A DNA stretch of 45,303 nucleotides, from contig JAFWYF010000030.1 of the NCBI GenBank assembly GCA_017522785.1, positions 1 through 45,303 on the forward strand, written 5' to 3'. Below the pieces are notes generated by a model. The model saw only the letters and a list, made by a program, of their open reading frames with translations. It made no database searches and was not told the DNA's origin. Positions 17,177-26,200 of the stretch are shown in pieces (the stretch's first letter is position 1; the number at the start of each line of letters is the position of its first letter). This DNA comes from Bacteroidaceae bacterium. GTDB taxonomy: Bacteria > Bacteroidota > Bacteroidia > Bacteroidales > Bacteroidaceae. Position numbers and translations under genes: made by a program.

Positions 17177-20100
17177 TTATAGTCCTATACTTAATCCCAT
17201 CGAATAAACTCTTGGCTGTATTGTGTAACCCAATTCCGGGTCATAGCCTTTCCAATCATCGCTTGCTATCACAAACAAGTTGTTGATGTTTGCACTGATT
17301 TGCACACGCGACAGACCTATTTTACTGCATATTTTGCGAGGTAGACTATAGGATAGCGAAATTTGTGTACAACGCAAGAACGATGCATCGGCGACTCTGA
17401 CATCGGATTGCGCCCACATCGAATAGATGTTATCATATAGTCCGTTGGGAAGATTCAAATTATATAGGTCTTTTACCGATGTATATAGTGCCGGAATATT
17501 TGTGTGTGCCTCATCTCCCGGCTTTTTCCAACGGTCGTTCAACTCCTTGGACAAATTACCGTAAATATCGGGCATCTTTCCGTATGTAAATGTATCATAA
17601 GGATTTGGTAGACGTTTCTTTGAGCCTAGGATAAGTGCAAAATCGGCACCAAAGTTAAAATCTTTCCAACGAAAACGGGTATTGAAACCACCTGTGAAAT
17701 AGGGTTCACCCTGTCCCGAATATACAAGGAAGGTTGTTGGGTCTACAGTACCATCGCCATCGACATCGTCGTATGTAGCATTTGCAAATGTCGGATAGCC
17801 GTTTACAGGGTTAAGGCCAGTAAACTTATAGGACCAGAAAGCAGAGAGCGGATAACCACTCTTTAGAGGACGCTCACTGCTACCATTCAAGAAGTCGGTG
17901 TGATTGAGTTCATCGGCTTTGGCAGTACGGTCGTCTGCTTCCGATTTATTCCAGTTTTTACTTGCATTGAAACCTACAGTCCAGATAAAATCTTTGGTGC
18001 GTACCGGAGTGTAATTAAGTGTGAATTCGACACCTTGGTTGGTGATGATGCCACCATTCAATGGCATACTTTTTACACCATACTCTTGCGCAATATCTTG
18101 TCTTATGATAGCATTAGAACGACGACCGTAATACTCAACATTCATTGTTATGCCAAACAGAGAGAGGTCTAATCCAAGGTTCCAGCTACGTGTACGTTCC
18201 CAATCCAATTGTGGGTTTGGCAGGCTTGAAATTGTCAAATAATACTCCTTGTAACTTGGCAACAAACCGCTATACCTCACAATCATTTCGGGACTGATAG
18301 AACTTACCACGTTACCCTGTATACCGTAAGAGAAACGGAGATTCATCTGGTCGAGCCACGAAAGTTTATTTGCCACAAATGGTTCCTGTGCTATTTTCCA
18401 TGAAGCGCCAAACGACCATGCCGGGTCGAACTGCTGATTAACATCTTGTCCAAAACGGTTTGAGGCATCGGAACGGACATTCACGTTTACAACGTAGCGA
18501 TTCATGAATGTATAGGCAAGAGTTGAGAAGAACGACACGAAATTTATTTCTGTTGATGTTTTATTCCAACCACCACTATTATATAGTGCATCCAACACAC
18601 CCAAACCTATTGTCATATTCCCAAATCCAATTGGTTTGAACTCCGAAGGCAATGCTGGAGAAACGATTATTTCGCCACGTTCGGGAACAAAACCGTATGC
18701 AGTGTTACTCTCGCTTTCGCTTTCGGTAGTACGTATCTCTAATCCTAACATTGCATTCAAACGATGATTTTGATTGAATTCTTTAGAGAATTGCAAACGC
18801 TGTGATGTGCTGAATGTTGTACTTTGAGTATTAGACTGATTGAGCACACCACCATGTGGCATTAGCGCTGCATTGTATTTTTCGGAGCCTGCTTTTTCGG
18901 AACCATAAGGATATCCACGATAGAGTTGTTCTACTGTTGATGTTCTTTCACCGGCATAACTCTCGCCTTTGTTTATACTGCTCGACATGCTGGCTGTTCC
19001 TTGGTAGGTGAGCCAATCGAGAATCTTATAGGTGATATTTGCCGATGCGTTAAATGTTGTACCACGATTCTTGGAGTAGCTGTTCTCCATCTCGTTGAAG
19101 ATATTTTGCGAATATTGATTATGCTCGGCTAAATCTCTATTATATTGATAATTATAATACTTTGAATAGAAAACTCTATCGCCATTCTCTTCGAAAGCAG
19201 GAATTGCACGACTGGTGTTCATTGCATAACTGTAGGGGTTTACTCCGGCACCGTAGCCACGAGAATCCCTCACACTACCATTCAACTGAACATTTATGCT
19301 CAATTTCTCGTTTACGTTACTATTTATGCTAAGACGAGAAGTTATTTGGTCGTTTTCGTTGCCTAACTCATAGCCTTTGTTGTCTGAATAGCCAACAGAA
19401 GCATTATAAGTATATTTTTGAGTACCACCAGATACACTCAAATTATGATTCTGACTAATAGAATTACGGGTTAGGAGGTCGAACCAATCGGTGTTCACCG
19501 TTTCCAATCTTTGCAAATATTTAGAGAACTGCTGTTCGTTTATCATACGTTTGTTGAACATTGCCATGAGACCCTCGTATGTATATATTTGTGGGAGTGG
19601 CTCGTTTTGATAACGCACACCGGCCTCGTATGCTTCTTTACTGAATGTTATGCGCTCCTTAGAGTTCATATAGTCGTACATATCGTATCGGGGACGTTCT
19701 CGAACCGAAACATTTGCATTATAATTTACGCTTATGCGACCGGGCGCTCCTTTTTTGGTTGTGATGACAATGACGCCATTAGATGCCTTTGAACCATAAA
19801 TAGCTGTAGCGGAAGCATCTTTGAGCACTGTAATGTTATCAATATCCTGAGGGTTCAACCAAGATATTTGGTTACCAATGAGTTCTTTTAATCCAGATGT
19901 TATTGAAGAACTCATATCTATTGACCATTCGTCCTCTTGTATCACTCCGTCTACTACCCACAATGGCGATGTATTTCCCAGAATTGTAGATGTTCCGCGA
20001 ATAGTAATTTTGGGGGTAGCACCCACACGTGCCGATGAATTAACAACTGTCATTCCGGCAATTTTTCCTTGAAGCATTTGGTCAATACTTTGGAAAGCCG

Positions 20101-20545
20101 GCATCATGATATCTTCGGCTTTCACTGTTGTAAATGCTCCAACCATATCTTTTCGTGGCAATCTGTTGTATCCATCCTCTACAATAGTTACCTCTTCTAA
20201 GATTGCATCATCGGGAAACAATTGTATATTCAACGTTTCCTTATGAGTATTAACATTCAACTTAACCTTTTTGGTTTTCATTCCCATAAAACTAATCAAC
20301 AACTCCTTGTCGCCCTGCTCCAAATTTATTGTAAGCATAAACTCACCCTCAATGTTAGTAGTGGTTCCTTTGGCTATTCCCTGCTTGTTGTTTATGGCTA
20401 CAGCAGCGCCTGGCAACGGTTCACCAGTGTCATCGACAACAGTTCCTGTAACAATCATGTTACCTGTTTGTGCATAGGCAACACAACCACAGAGGATACA
20501 AATAAGTAAACTTACGAACCTAAGTCTTTTTTGATTTGTTTTCAT
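17177..20545 (-). CDS. SusC/RagA family TonB-linked outer-membrane transporter
   Basis: 1122 residues. After the signal peptide (to about residue 26) come a carboxypeptidase-regulatory-like domain (30-110; VTGTVVDDTGEPLPGAAVAI), a TonB-box-like region with LEEVTIVEDGY, the plug domain (about 135-270; LQGKIAGMTVVN, ITIRGTSTILGNTSPLWVVD, DASATAIYGSKASNGVIVITTKKG), and a 22-strand beta-barrel to the end (FNTRFRWKDFNFGADFALIL, YSMGLSIGL). It is the energised channel that imports substrate handed over by SusD. The plug and barrel appear intact. First gene of the four-gene operon, with a good promoter upstream. I see no sigma/anti-sigma or hybrid two-component regulator next to it. Confidence 0.97.
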   Translation of the reverse strand: MKTNQKRLRFVSLLICILCGCVAYAQTGNMIVTGTVVDDTGEPLPGAAVAINNKQGIAKGTTTNIEGEFMLTINLEQGDKELLISFMGMKTKKVKLNVNTHKETLNIQLFPDDAILEEVTIVEDGYNRLPRKDMVGAFTTVKAEDIMMPAFQSIDQMLQGKIAGMTVVNSSARVGATPKITIRGTSTILGNTSPLWVVDGVIQEDEWSIDMSSSITSGLKELIGNQISWLNPQDIDNITVLKDASATAIYGSKASNGVIVITTKKGAPGRISVNYNANVSVRERPRYDMYDYMNSKERITFSKEAYEAGVRYQNEPLPQIYTYEGLMAMFNKRMINEQQFSKYLQRLETVNTDWFDLLTRNSISQNHNLSVSGGTQKYTYNASVGYSDNKGYELGNENDQITSRLSINSNVNEKLSINVQLNGSVRDSRGYGAGVNPYSYAMNTSRAIPAFEENGDRVFYSKYYNYQYNRDLAEHNQYSQNIFNEMENSYSKNRGTTFNASANITYKILDWLTYQGTASMSSSINKGESYAGERTSTVEQLYRGYPYGSEKAGSEKYNAALMPHGGVLNQSNTQSTTFSTSQRLQFSKEFNQNHRLNAMLGLEIRTTESESESNTAYGFVPERGEIIVSPALPSEFKPIGFGNMTIGLGVLDALYNSGGWNKTSTEINFVSFFSTLAYTFMNRYVVNVNVRSDASNRFGQDVNQQFDPAWSFGASWKIAQEPFVANKLSWLDQMNLRFSYGIQGNVVSSISPEMIVRYSGLLPSYKEYYLTISSLPNPQLDWERTRSWNLGLDLSLFGITMNVEYYGRRSNAIIRQDIAQEYGVKSMPLNGGIITNQGVEFTLNYTPVRTKDFIWTVGFNASKNWNKSEADDRTAKADELNHTDFLNGSSERPLKSGYPLSAFWSYKFTGLNPVNGYPTFANATYDDVDGDGTVDPTTFLVYSGQGEPYFTGGFNTRFRWKDFNFGADFALILGSKKRLPNPYDTFTYGKMPDIYGNLSKELNDRWKKPGDEAHTNIPALYTSVKDLYNLNLPNGLYDNIYSMWAQSDVRVADASFLRCTQISLSYSLPRKICSKIGLSRVQISANINNLFVIASDDWKGYDPELGYTIQPRVYSMGLSIGL

Positions 20546-20597
20546 CGCGTTTTAATACATTCTGTTAAAATTTACAAATAGAAAGTCTATTTAAGGC

Positions 20598-20630
20598 GAA
20601 AGTTAATACTTTTTTTAGAAACAGAGCAAA
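20598..20630 (-). promoter_or_regulatory. Promoter of the susC operon
   Basis: On the minus strand TTTG (20630-20627), 21 bases, then TAACTTTC (20605-20598), one mismatch from TAnnTTTG. The leader to the susC ATG would be about 45 bases. An A-rich tract lies just upstream. Confidence 0.5.
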
Positions 20631-20705
20631 AAAACAGACAAAAAACTAATAAAAGTTTATTTATTTAAAAAAACATTGCATTGTTTCTTCTCATTTTTAT
20701 AACAA

Positions 20706-20744
20706 AAATACAGACATATTGTGCAATACAATATATCTGTATTT
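20706..20744 (-). terminator. Terminator after mgtE
   Basis: Inverted repeat with 16-base arms (one G-T type mismatch) and a 7-base loop, flanked by A and T runs. It lies 34 bases past the mgtE stop and separates rsmA-mgtE from the susC promoter. Confidence 0.65.
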
Positions 20745-20777
20745 GTAATATTATTTTACTATAATTTACAGTATTTG

Positions 20778-22130
20778 CTAAACAAACAGACTACTTAACA
20801 TCATAGATATTACCATATAGAATGTAGTACCACTAATGTCGTTTACGATTTGTATGAAAGGACCTGTAGCCACAGCCGGATTGATATCCATTTTGTCGAG
20901 CACCAATGGGATGAACGTACCAAATGCCGAAGCGAACATTATAACAACAAAGAGACTCAATGGCACAGCAAGGGTTATCATATCGCTCACGCCATAGACA
21001 AGAATATTGTAAATATATATGCATGCCGACAAAGTTGTTGCGTTCACAAGCGCAACAGACAACTCTTTCAGTACGTGGCGGAATATGTGATTTCTATCCA
21101 ATGAATTATTAGCCAAACCCTGAACAGCTATTGCCGACGATTGTACACCTACATTACCACCCATACCCGCAAGCAGAGGGATAAAGAGTGCCATTTCGGG
21201 ATGCGAGCCCAAAGTTTTAGAGAAACAGCCCAACAGCATAGAAGAGCCTATTCCTCCTAACATTCCTATTACAAGCCAAGGCAATCTAGCACGTGTCTGT
21301 TGCAATACCGAGTCGTCGCTCTCTACATCTTGTGCAAGACCGGCGGTAAGTTGTTGGTCATGTTCTGTCTGCTCGCGAACCTCATCCATGACGTCATCGA
21401 CAGTAATTTGCCCGACAAGACGATTAATTTTATCGACAACAGGAATTGCTACAAGGTTATATTTTTCTATAAGGAGAGTAACCTCGTCAATAGGGGTATC
21501 TACATCGACACTCACCACCTTTGTATTCATAACATGCTTAACTTTTGAAACAGAGGGGCTCGTTACCATCTTTGTCAAAGGAAAAAGACCACAAAGACGC
21601 TCATCGTCATCCACAACATATATATAGTATATATCATCGAGATCTTCGGCTTGACGACGCATCTCCTTTAGACATTCCGGCATACTCCAGTTCTTGTTCA
21701 CGACCACCATCTCGGTACTCATGAGACCTCCTGCCGTATCTTCGTCATATTGCAACAAATCGACAATATCACCGGCCTGTTCTATATCTTTAATATGTGC
21801 AAGGACCTCTTCTTGCTTATCTTCGTCCATGTCACGAATAATTTCGACGGCATCGTCGGTATCCATGTAATTAACGAAGCGTTTTGCAATGGCCTCAGAA
21901 GGTAGCTCTTCCAACAGTTCGTTACGCAAATCCTCATCCATTTCGGTGAGGGCGTCGGCAGCTTTTTCATTGTCTAATTGACGATAGAGAAAACGCGCCT
22001 CTTCGATATCGAGTTCACTACATAGTTCTGCGATATCAGCAGGGTGTAGTTTGGAAATCTTATCTTGTAAAAGAACAGAATCCTTACCGTCTATAAGTTC
22101 TTTTATTATATCGATAAACTCTTTTGTCAT
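20778..22130 (-). CDS. mgtE: Magnesium transporter MgtE
   Basis: 450 residues, normal length. Residues 1-130 form the MgtE N superhelical domain (KLHPADIAELCSEL, LPSEAIAKRFVNYM), 135-260 are two CBS domains (DTAGGLMSTEMVVVN, HVMNTKVVSVDVDTPIDEV), and 280-450 hold five membrane helices with the pore signature GMGGNVGVQSSAIAVQGLAN. The cytosolic domains sense magnesium and close the channel when it is plentiful. The start overlaps the rsmA stop by four bases (ATGA), so it is translationally coupled to rsmA. This rsmA-mgtE pairing is common in Bacteroidales. Confidence 0.97.
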   Translation of the reverse strand: MTKEFIDIIKELIDGKDSVLLQDKISKLHPADIAELCSELDIEEARFLYRQLDNEKAADALTEMDEDLRNELLEELPSEAIAKRFVNYMDTDDAVEIIRDMDEDKQEEVLAHIKDIEQAGDIVDLLQYDEDTAGGLMSTEMVVVNKNWSMPECLKEMRRQAEDLDDIYYIYVVDDDERLCGLFPLTKMVTSPSVSKVKHVMNTKVVSVDVDTPIDEVTLLIEKYNLVAIPVVDKINRLVGQITVDDVMDEVREQTEHDQQLTAGLAQDVESDDSVLQQTRARLPWLVIGMLGGIGSSMLLGCFSKTLGSHPEMALFIPLLAGMGGNVGVQSSAIAVQGLANNSLDRNHIFRHVLKELSVALVNATTLSACIYIYNILVYGVSDMITLAVPLSLFVVIMFASAFGTFIPLVLDKMDINPAVATGPFIQIVNDISGTTFYMVISMMLSSLFV

Positions 22131-22930
22131 AGTACACCTTCTTTATTTTCTAAACTACATTCAACTCTGTTTGTAAGTTCAATAAACTGCTCTATAGAGA
22201 GCTGTTCGGGACGATTATCGAGAATTGGGTCGGCAAGAATCGTAGCACCTTTACCAACAATTTGTTGTATAGGATTACGCATTTTTTTGCGACGCTGATT
22301 AAATGTCGATTTTACAATTTGCTTGAACAGCGTTTCGTTACATTCCAATTTCTCTCTGCTATTTCTGCGCATAAGTACCACTGCACTTTTCACCTTCGGA
22401 GGAGGAGAAAAAACAGTTTCTGAAACTGTGAAAAGATACTCTACATCGTACCACAGCTGTATAAATATGCTTAATATTCCATAGGCTTTACTACCGGGCT
22501 TTGCAGCCAACCGTTCACCCACCTCTTTTTGTATCATTCCACTACAATAGGGAATAAACTCTTTATAATCGAGCATTTTAAAGAATATCTGACTCGAGAT
22601 GTTGTACGGATAATTTCCGATGAGCATAAATTGCTCTCCGGCAAAAAGACGGTCGAGATGCATTTTAAGGAAGTCATCGGGTATTATATTGTCTTCACCC
22701 AATGCCGGAAGGTTTTTACATAGATACGTAACCGACTCTTCATCTATTTCTACCACTTTAATTGGACGCTCCCTTTCCAACAGATATTGAGTGAGTACTC
22801 CCATTCCGGGACCAACCTCTAGCACAGGCATACCGGGGCAGACATCTACCGTATCGGCTATTCTTTTTGCAACTGACAAATCTATCAAAAAATGTTGTCC
22901 GAGCCTTTTTTTAGGTGTTACTGTCTTCAT
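22127..22930 (-). CDS. rsmA: 16S rRNA (adenine1518/1519-N6)-dimethyltransferase RsmA
   Basis: 267 residues. It dimethylates the two adjacent adenines in the 3'-terminal hairpin of 16S rRNA late in small-subunit assembly. The SAM site is VLEVGPGMGVLTQ (Glu38-Gly44) with acidic VVEIDEE, the catalytic motif is GNYPYNISSQIFF (Asn106 to Tyr109), and the C-terminal helical domain includes VFSPPPKVKSAVV and FNQRRKKMRNP. All are normal. First gene of rsmA-mgtE. Its start lies about 60-75 bases from the promoter elements of the divergent flippase-like gene. Confidence 0.97.
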   Translation of the reverse strand: MKTVTPKKRLGQHFLIDLSVAKRIADTVDVCPGMPVLEVGPGMGVLTQYLLERERPIKVVEIDEESVTYLCKNLPALGEDNIIPDDFLKMHLDRLFAGEQFMLIGNYPYNISSQIFFKMLDYKEFIPYCSGMIQKEVGERLAAKPGSKAYGILSIFIQLWYDVEYLFTVSETVFSPPPKVKSAVVLMRRNSREKLECNETLFKQIVKSTFNQRRKKMRNPIQQIVGKGATILADPILDNRPEQLSIEQFIELTNRVECSLENKEGVL

Positions 22931-22981
22931 GGGTTATTTGCGTATCTTTTCCTAAAAATTTTGTAATAAAATGTAAAAAAG

Positions 22982-23014
22982 ATTGCGTTTTTTGATAATA
23001 TATTGTTATCTTCG
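22982..23014 (+). promoter_or_regulatory. Promoter for the 23071 gene
   Basis: ATTG (22982-22985), 21 bases, TATCTTCG (23007-23014). The leader to the TTG start at 23071 would be about 48 bases. Confidence 0.45.
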
Positions 23015-23070
23015 CAACGCTTAGACAGAGCACAAAGATAATTAAAAGTATCAACTTTGAACCGAAACTT

Positions 23071-24036
23071 TTGAAAAAGATTTTAAATAATATCATAAAA
23101 ACTCTATTACCACTCCTTTTAGGAGCATTTATACTTATTTGGTTGTATAGGGATTTCGACTTTTCTAAGCTTTTAGAGGGGTTGAAAGAGATGAATTGGT
23201 GGTGGTTCTTGTTATCTATTGTGTTTATTGTATTGAGCCATGCAATAAGAGGTTGGCGATGGAAATTAGCTCTTTCGCCCTTGGGATATAACCCACATAG
23301 CACAACATGTGTCGATTCCATATTTATTGCTTATGGAGCCAACCTTGTTATACCGCGCATAGGCGAGGTCTCGCGTTGCGCTGTGCTTGACCGTTATGAG
23401 AAAGTTCCTTTTGTACACTCATTAGGCACCGTTGTGTCGGAGAGAATTATTGACAGCATTATGGTTGCAGGAATGACTATCATGGCAATTGCCTTGCAAT
23501 GGAATATCTTTGCAACATTTTTTAATGAAGCAAACAGCAACAACGACAATAGCACATCGGCAACGGCCGGTTTGGCAATAATTATTGTTTCTTTGCTTGC
23601 CGTTGCAACATTATTATTATTTTTACTAAGAAAAATGTCGATATGGAGCAAACTAAAATCCTTCATAGCGCGTTTTTGGGAAGGAATGACAACGTTAGCA
23701 AAAATAAAGAACCTAAAACTTTTTATTCTTGAGACCGTTGGTATATGGTTTTGCTATTTCATGCAATTCTATTTATGCTTTTTCTGTTTCCCATTCAGTA
23801 GTAATTTGTCTATATTTGCGGCATTCCTAATGTTTGTTGCAGGCAGTATTGCTGTAATAGTGCCCACACCCAATGGCGCCGGACCATGGCATTTTGTTGT
23901 AGCAAGCCTTATGATGTTGTATGGAGTAGAGTCCGACGATGCGCAAATGTTTGCACTTATTGTACATTCGTTACAAACCCTTATAGTGGCATTACTTGGA
24001 GTTTATGGTTGGATAAGATTGCAATTTATAAAATAA
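23071..24036 (+). CDS. LPG synthase/flippase-like (UPF0104) integral membrane protein
   Basis: 321 residues starting with TTG at 23071 (MKKILNN); no ATG is available before residue 41, within the first conserved region, and the TTG gives the expected N terminus for the family. About eight membrane helices: LLPLLLGAFILIWLY, WWWFLLSIVFIVLSHAIRGWR, a loop with IAYGANLVIPRIGEVSRCAV, SERIIDSIMVAGMTIMAIAL, and later GSIAVIVPTPNGAGPWHFVV. This is the lysylphosphatidylglycerol synthase transmembrane/UPF0104 fold, whose members flip or modify lipids. The domain that transfers lysine in MprF is absent, so a lipid flippase-like role is the usual guess. Followed by pepD after 12 bases. Confidence 0.85.
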   Translation: MKKILNNIIKTLLPLLLGAFILIWLYRDFDFSKLLEGLKEMNWWWFLLSIVFIVLSHAIRGWRWKLALSPLGYNPHSTTCVDSIFIAYGANLVIPRIGEVSRCAVLDRYEKVPFVHSLGTVVSERIIDSIMVAGMTIMAIALQWNIFATFFNEANSNNDNSTSATAGLAIIIVSLLAVATLLLFLLRKMSIWSKLKSFIARFWEGMTTLAKIKNLKLFILETVGIWFCYFMQFYLCFFCFPFSSNLSIFAAFLMFVAGSIAVIVPTPNGAGPWHFVVASLMMLYGVESDDAQMFALIVHSLQTLIVALLGVYGWIRLQFIK

Positions 24037-24048
24037 AATTTAAATATT

Positions 24049-25506
24049 ATGGCAGTAACAATAAAAGATTTATCGCCTCGCGAAGTTTGGAAACACTTCG
24101 AGGCTCTGACACAGGTTCCACGTCCATCGGGACACCTTGAAAAAATTCAAAAATTTTTGCTTGACTTTGGTAAAAGCATAAATGTTGAGACATGGCAAGA
24201 TGAAGCAGGCAATATCATTATGCGCAAACCGGCAACACCCGGGTTGGAAGGACGCAAAGGTATAATTCTTCAGGCACACATGGATATGGTGCCCCAAAAG
24301 ACACCCGACAGCAAACATAATTTTGAGACAGACCCTATTACAACTGTTGTCAAAGGCGATTGGCTCTACGCCAACGACACCACACTTGGTGCCGACAACG
24401 GATTGGGCGTTGCTGCGATTATGGCAATTATGGAAGATGACTCTTTGACACATGGACCATTAGAGGCCCTCATCACAGCCGACGAAGAGACCGGCATGTA
24501 CGGTGCTTTCGGACTCAAAGGTGGCGAACTGCAAGGCGACATTCTTTTGAACTTAGACAGCGAAGAAGAGGGAGTTATGTATATTGGTTGTGCAGGAGGA
24601 TTGGACATTTCGGCATCAATGGAGTTCATGGAAGTTGAGCCATTCGAAGGAGATGTCGCTGTTAAAGTACAATTAAAAGGACTCAAAGGAGGGCACTCGG
24701 GCCTTGAGATAAATGCGGGTCGTGGAAATGCCAACAAACTGATGGCTCGTTTTGTACGTGAAGCTATGGACGAATGCGGTGTAAGCATTGCTTCTTGGAA
24801 TGGAGGAAACATGCGCAACGCTATTCCTGCAAGTTGTCAGGTTGTACTCACCTTGCCTGCGGAAGGAGTTGAAGAGTTAAAAGAGATTGCTACAAAATAT
24901 GAGGCTCTTTACAATAGCGAATATGCAACAATAGAAGAGGGTATTACATTGCGCGTAGAAGAGTGTGAGATGCCCGAGACAGTTATTCCCGAAGAGATAC
25001 AAGACAACCTAATTGATGTAATTCTTGCATGCCACGACGGTGTGTTACGTTTCATTCCTACAATACCCGACACCGTAGAGACATCGAGCAACTTATCTAT
25101 TGTCAAAATAGAGGATGGCGCTGCAGAGATAAACATTCTTGCCCGCAGTTCATGCGATACAATGAAAGAGTTCTTGGCATTGCAGTTATCCAGTTGTTTT
25201 GCTATGGCCGGCATGAAAGTTGAATTAAGCGGTGGCTACAGCGGTTGGCAACCCAATGTTAATTCTCCATTGCTCGCAGCATTGAAAAAGGCATACAACG
25301 AAATGTTTGGTAAAGAGCCCGATGTACGTGTTATACATGCAGGATTGGAGTGCGGAATAATATCTACAAATTACCCAAACATGGACATGGTTTCGTTTGG
25401 TCCCACACTTATGTCGCCTCACTCACCTACAGAGCGAGTAGAGATTGCCACAGTAGAGAAATTCTACTCTTTGGTAAAGGCATTAGTTGTTAATGGAGTA
25501 TTATAA
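24049..25506 (+). CDS. pepD: Aminoacyl-histidine dipeptidase (Xaa-His dipeptidase, M20)
   Basis: 485 residues. It hydrolyses dipeptides such as beta-Ala-His in the cytoplasm with two metal ions. Metal-site motifs are QAHMDMVPQ, TTLGADNGLGVAA, TADEETGMYGA, and the late HAGLECGIIS with PHSPTERVEI. The lid/dimerisation domain lies at about 210-390 with LKGGHSGLEINAGRGNANKL. Length and motif order are typical of PepD. It follows the flippase-like gene by 12 bases, but the two functions are unrelated in any obvious way. Confidence 0.95.
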   Translation: MAVTIKDLSPREVWKHFEALTQVPRPSGHLEKIQKFLLDFGKSINVETWQDEAGNIIMRKPATPGLEGRKGIILQAHMDMVPQKTPDSKHNFETDPITTVVKGDWLYANDTTLGADNGLGVAAIMAIMEDDSLTHGPLEALITADEETGMYGAFGLKGGELQGDILLNLDSEEEGVMYIGCAGGLDISASMEFMEVEPFEGDVAVKVQLKGLKGGHSGLEINAGRGNANKLMARFVREAMDECGVSIASWNGGNMRNAIPASCQVVLTLPAEGVEELKEIATKYEALYNSEYATIEEGITLRVEECEMPETVIPEEIQDNLIDVILACHDGVLRFIPTIPDTVETSSNLSIVKIEDGAAEINILARSSCDTMKEFLALQLSSCFAMAGMKVELSGGYSGWQPNVNSPLLAALKKAYNEMFGKEPDVRVIHAGLECGIISTNYPNMDMVSFGPTLMSPHSPTERVEIATVEKFYSLVKALVVNGVL

Positions 25507-25554
25507 TTAACTTTTTTATAAAACCTATTTTATTAACCTAAATCTTATTTAACT

Positions 25555-26097
25555 ATGAAAAAGAATTTTAAATTTGTTGCAGTTTTAATGGCTGCATGTA
25601 TCCTCTTTTCATCTTGTATTGGTTCATTCAGTTTGACACACAAAATTAAGGACTGGAACGAAAGCCTTGGTAACAAGTTTGTAAACGAATTGGTTTTTGT
25701 TTGTATGCACATTATTCCTGTATATGAACTTTCTATTTTTGCAGACGTCCTTGTTCTTAACTCAATTGAATTCTGGACAGGTAACAACGCTCTTGGCAAA
25801 GCCGGCGAGACTAAAGTTGTTAAGAACACACAAGGCGAAGATGTTACAATCACAACTTGTGAAAACGGTTACACATTAAGCAATGGCGATACTGCAATGA
25901 ACCTTGTATGGGATAGCGCAGACCAAAGCTGGAGCATTGAATACAACAATCAAATGAACAAAATAATGAAGATGATTGACACTGAAAATGCTCAGTTGTT
26001 CTTAATGAACGGTGAAACAATGAATGTTTCTCTCGACCAGAATGGTGTGGACATGGCTCGCCAACTTATCATGAGCAACAGTTTTGCAATGAAATAA
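25555..26097 (+). CDS. DUF3332-like lipoprotein
   Basis: 180 residues. MKKNFKFVAVLMAACILFSSC is a lipoprotein signal with lipobox FSSC. The body has the DUF3332 pattern: IGSFSLTHKIKDWNESLGNKFVNELVF, a hydrophobic segment VYELSIFADVLVLNSIEFWTG, and a C-terminal beta-rich part. Function unknown in the family. It lies 48 bases after pepD and is closed by a strong terminator, so it may be transcribed with pepD or alone. No nearby gene hints at its role. Confidence 0.8.
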   Translation: MKKNFKFVAVLMAACILFSSCIGSFSLTHKIKDWNESLGNKFVNELVFVCMHIIPVYELSIFADVLVLNSIEFWTGNNALGKAGETKVVKNTQGEDVTITTCENGYTLSNGDTAMNLVWDSADQSWSIEYNNQMNKIMKMIDTENAQLFLMNGETMNVSLDQNGVDMARQLIMSNSFAMK

Positions 26098-26134
26098 TAG
26101 AATTACAAGTATTAAATACTATAAATTCTTATAA

Positions 26135-26172
26135 AAATAAGGTCTCGCATAATTGCATGCGAGACCTTATTT
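26135..26172 (+). terminator. Terminator after DUF3332 gene
   Basis: Perfect 16-base arms (AAATAAGGTCTCGCAT and complement) around a 6-base loop, followed by a T-rich tract. The promoter of meaB is laid over the loop and 3' side of this hairpin. Confidence 0.85.
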
Positions 26173-26183
26173 ATTTATCTTCG
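26153..26183 (+). promoter_or_regulatory. meaB promoter embedded in the terminator
   Basis: TTG at 26153-26155, in the hairpin loop, 20 bases, TATCTTCG at 26176-26183. Transcription would start near 26190, leaving a leader of only about 10 bases before the meaB ATG at 26201. Confidence 0.5.
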
Positions 26184-26200
26184 CCCCAAAGAACTCTTAT

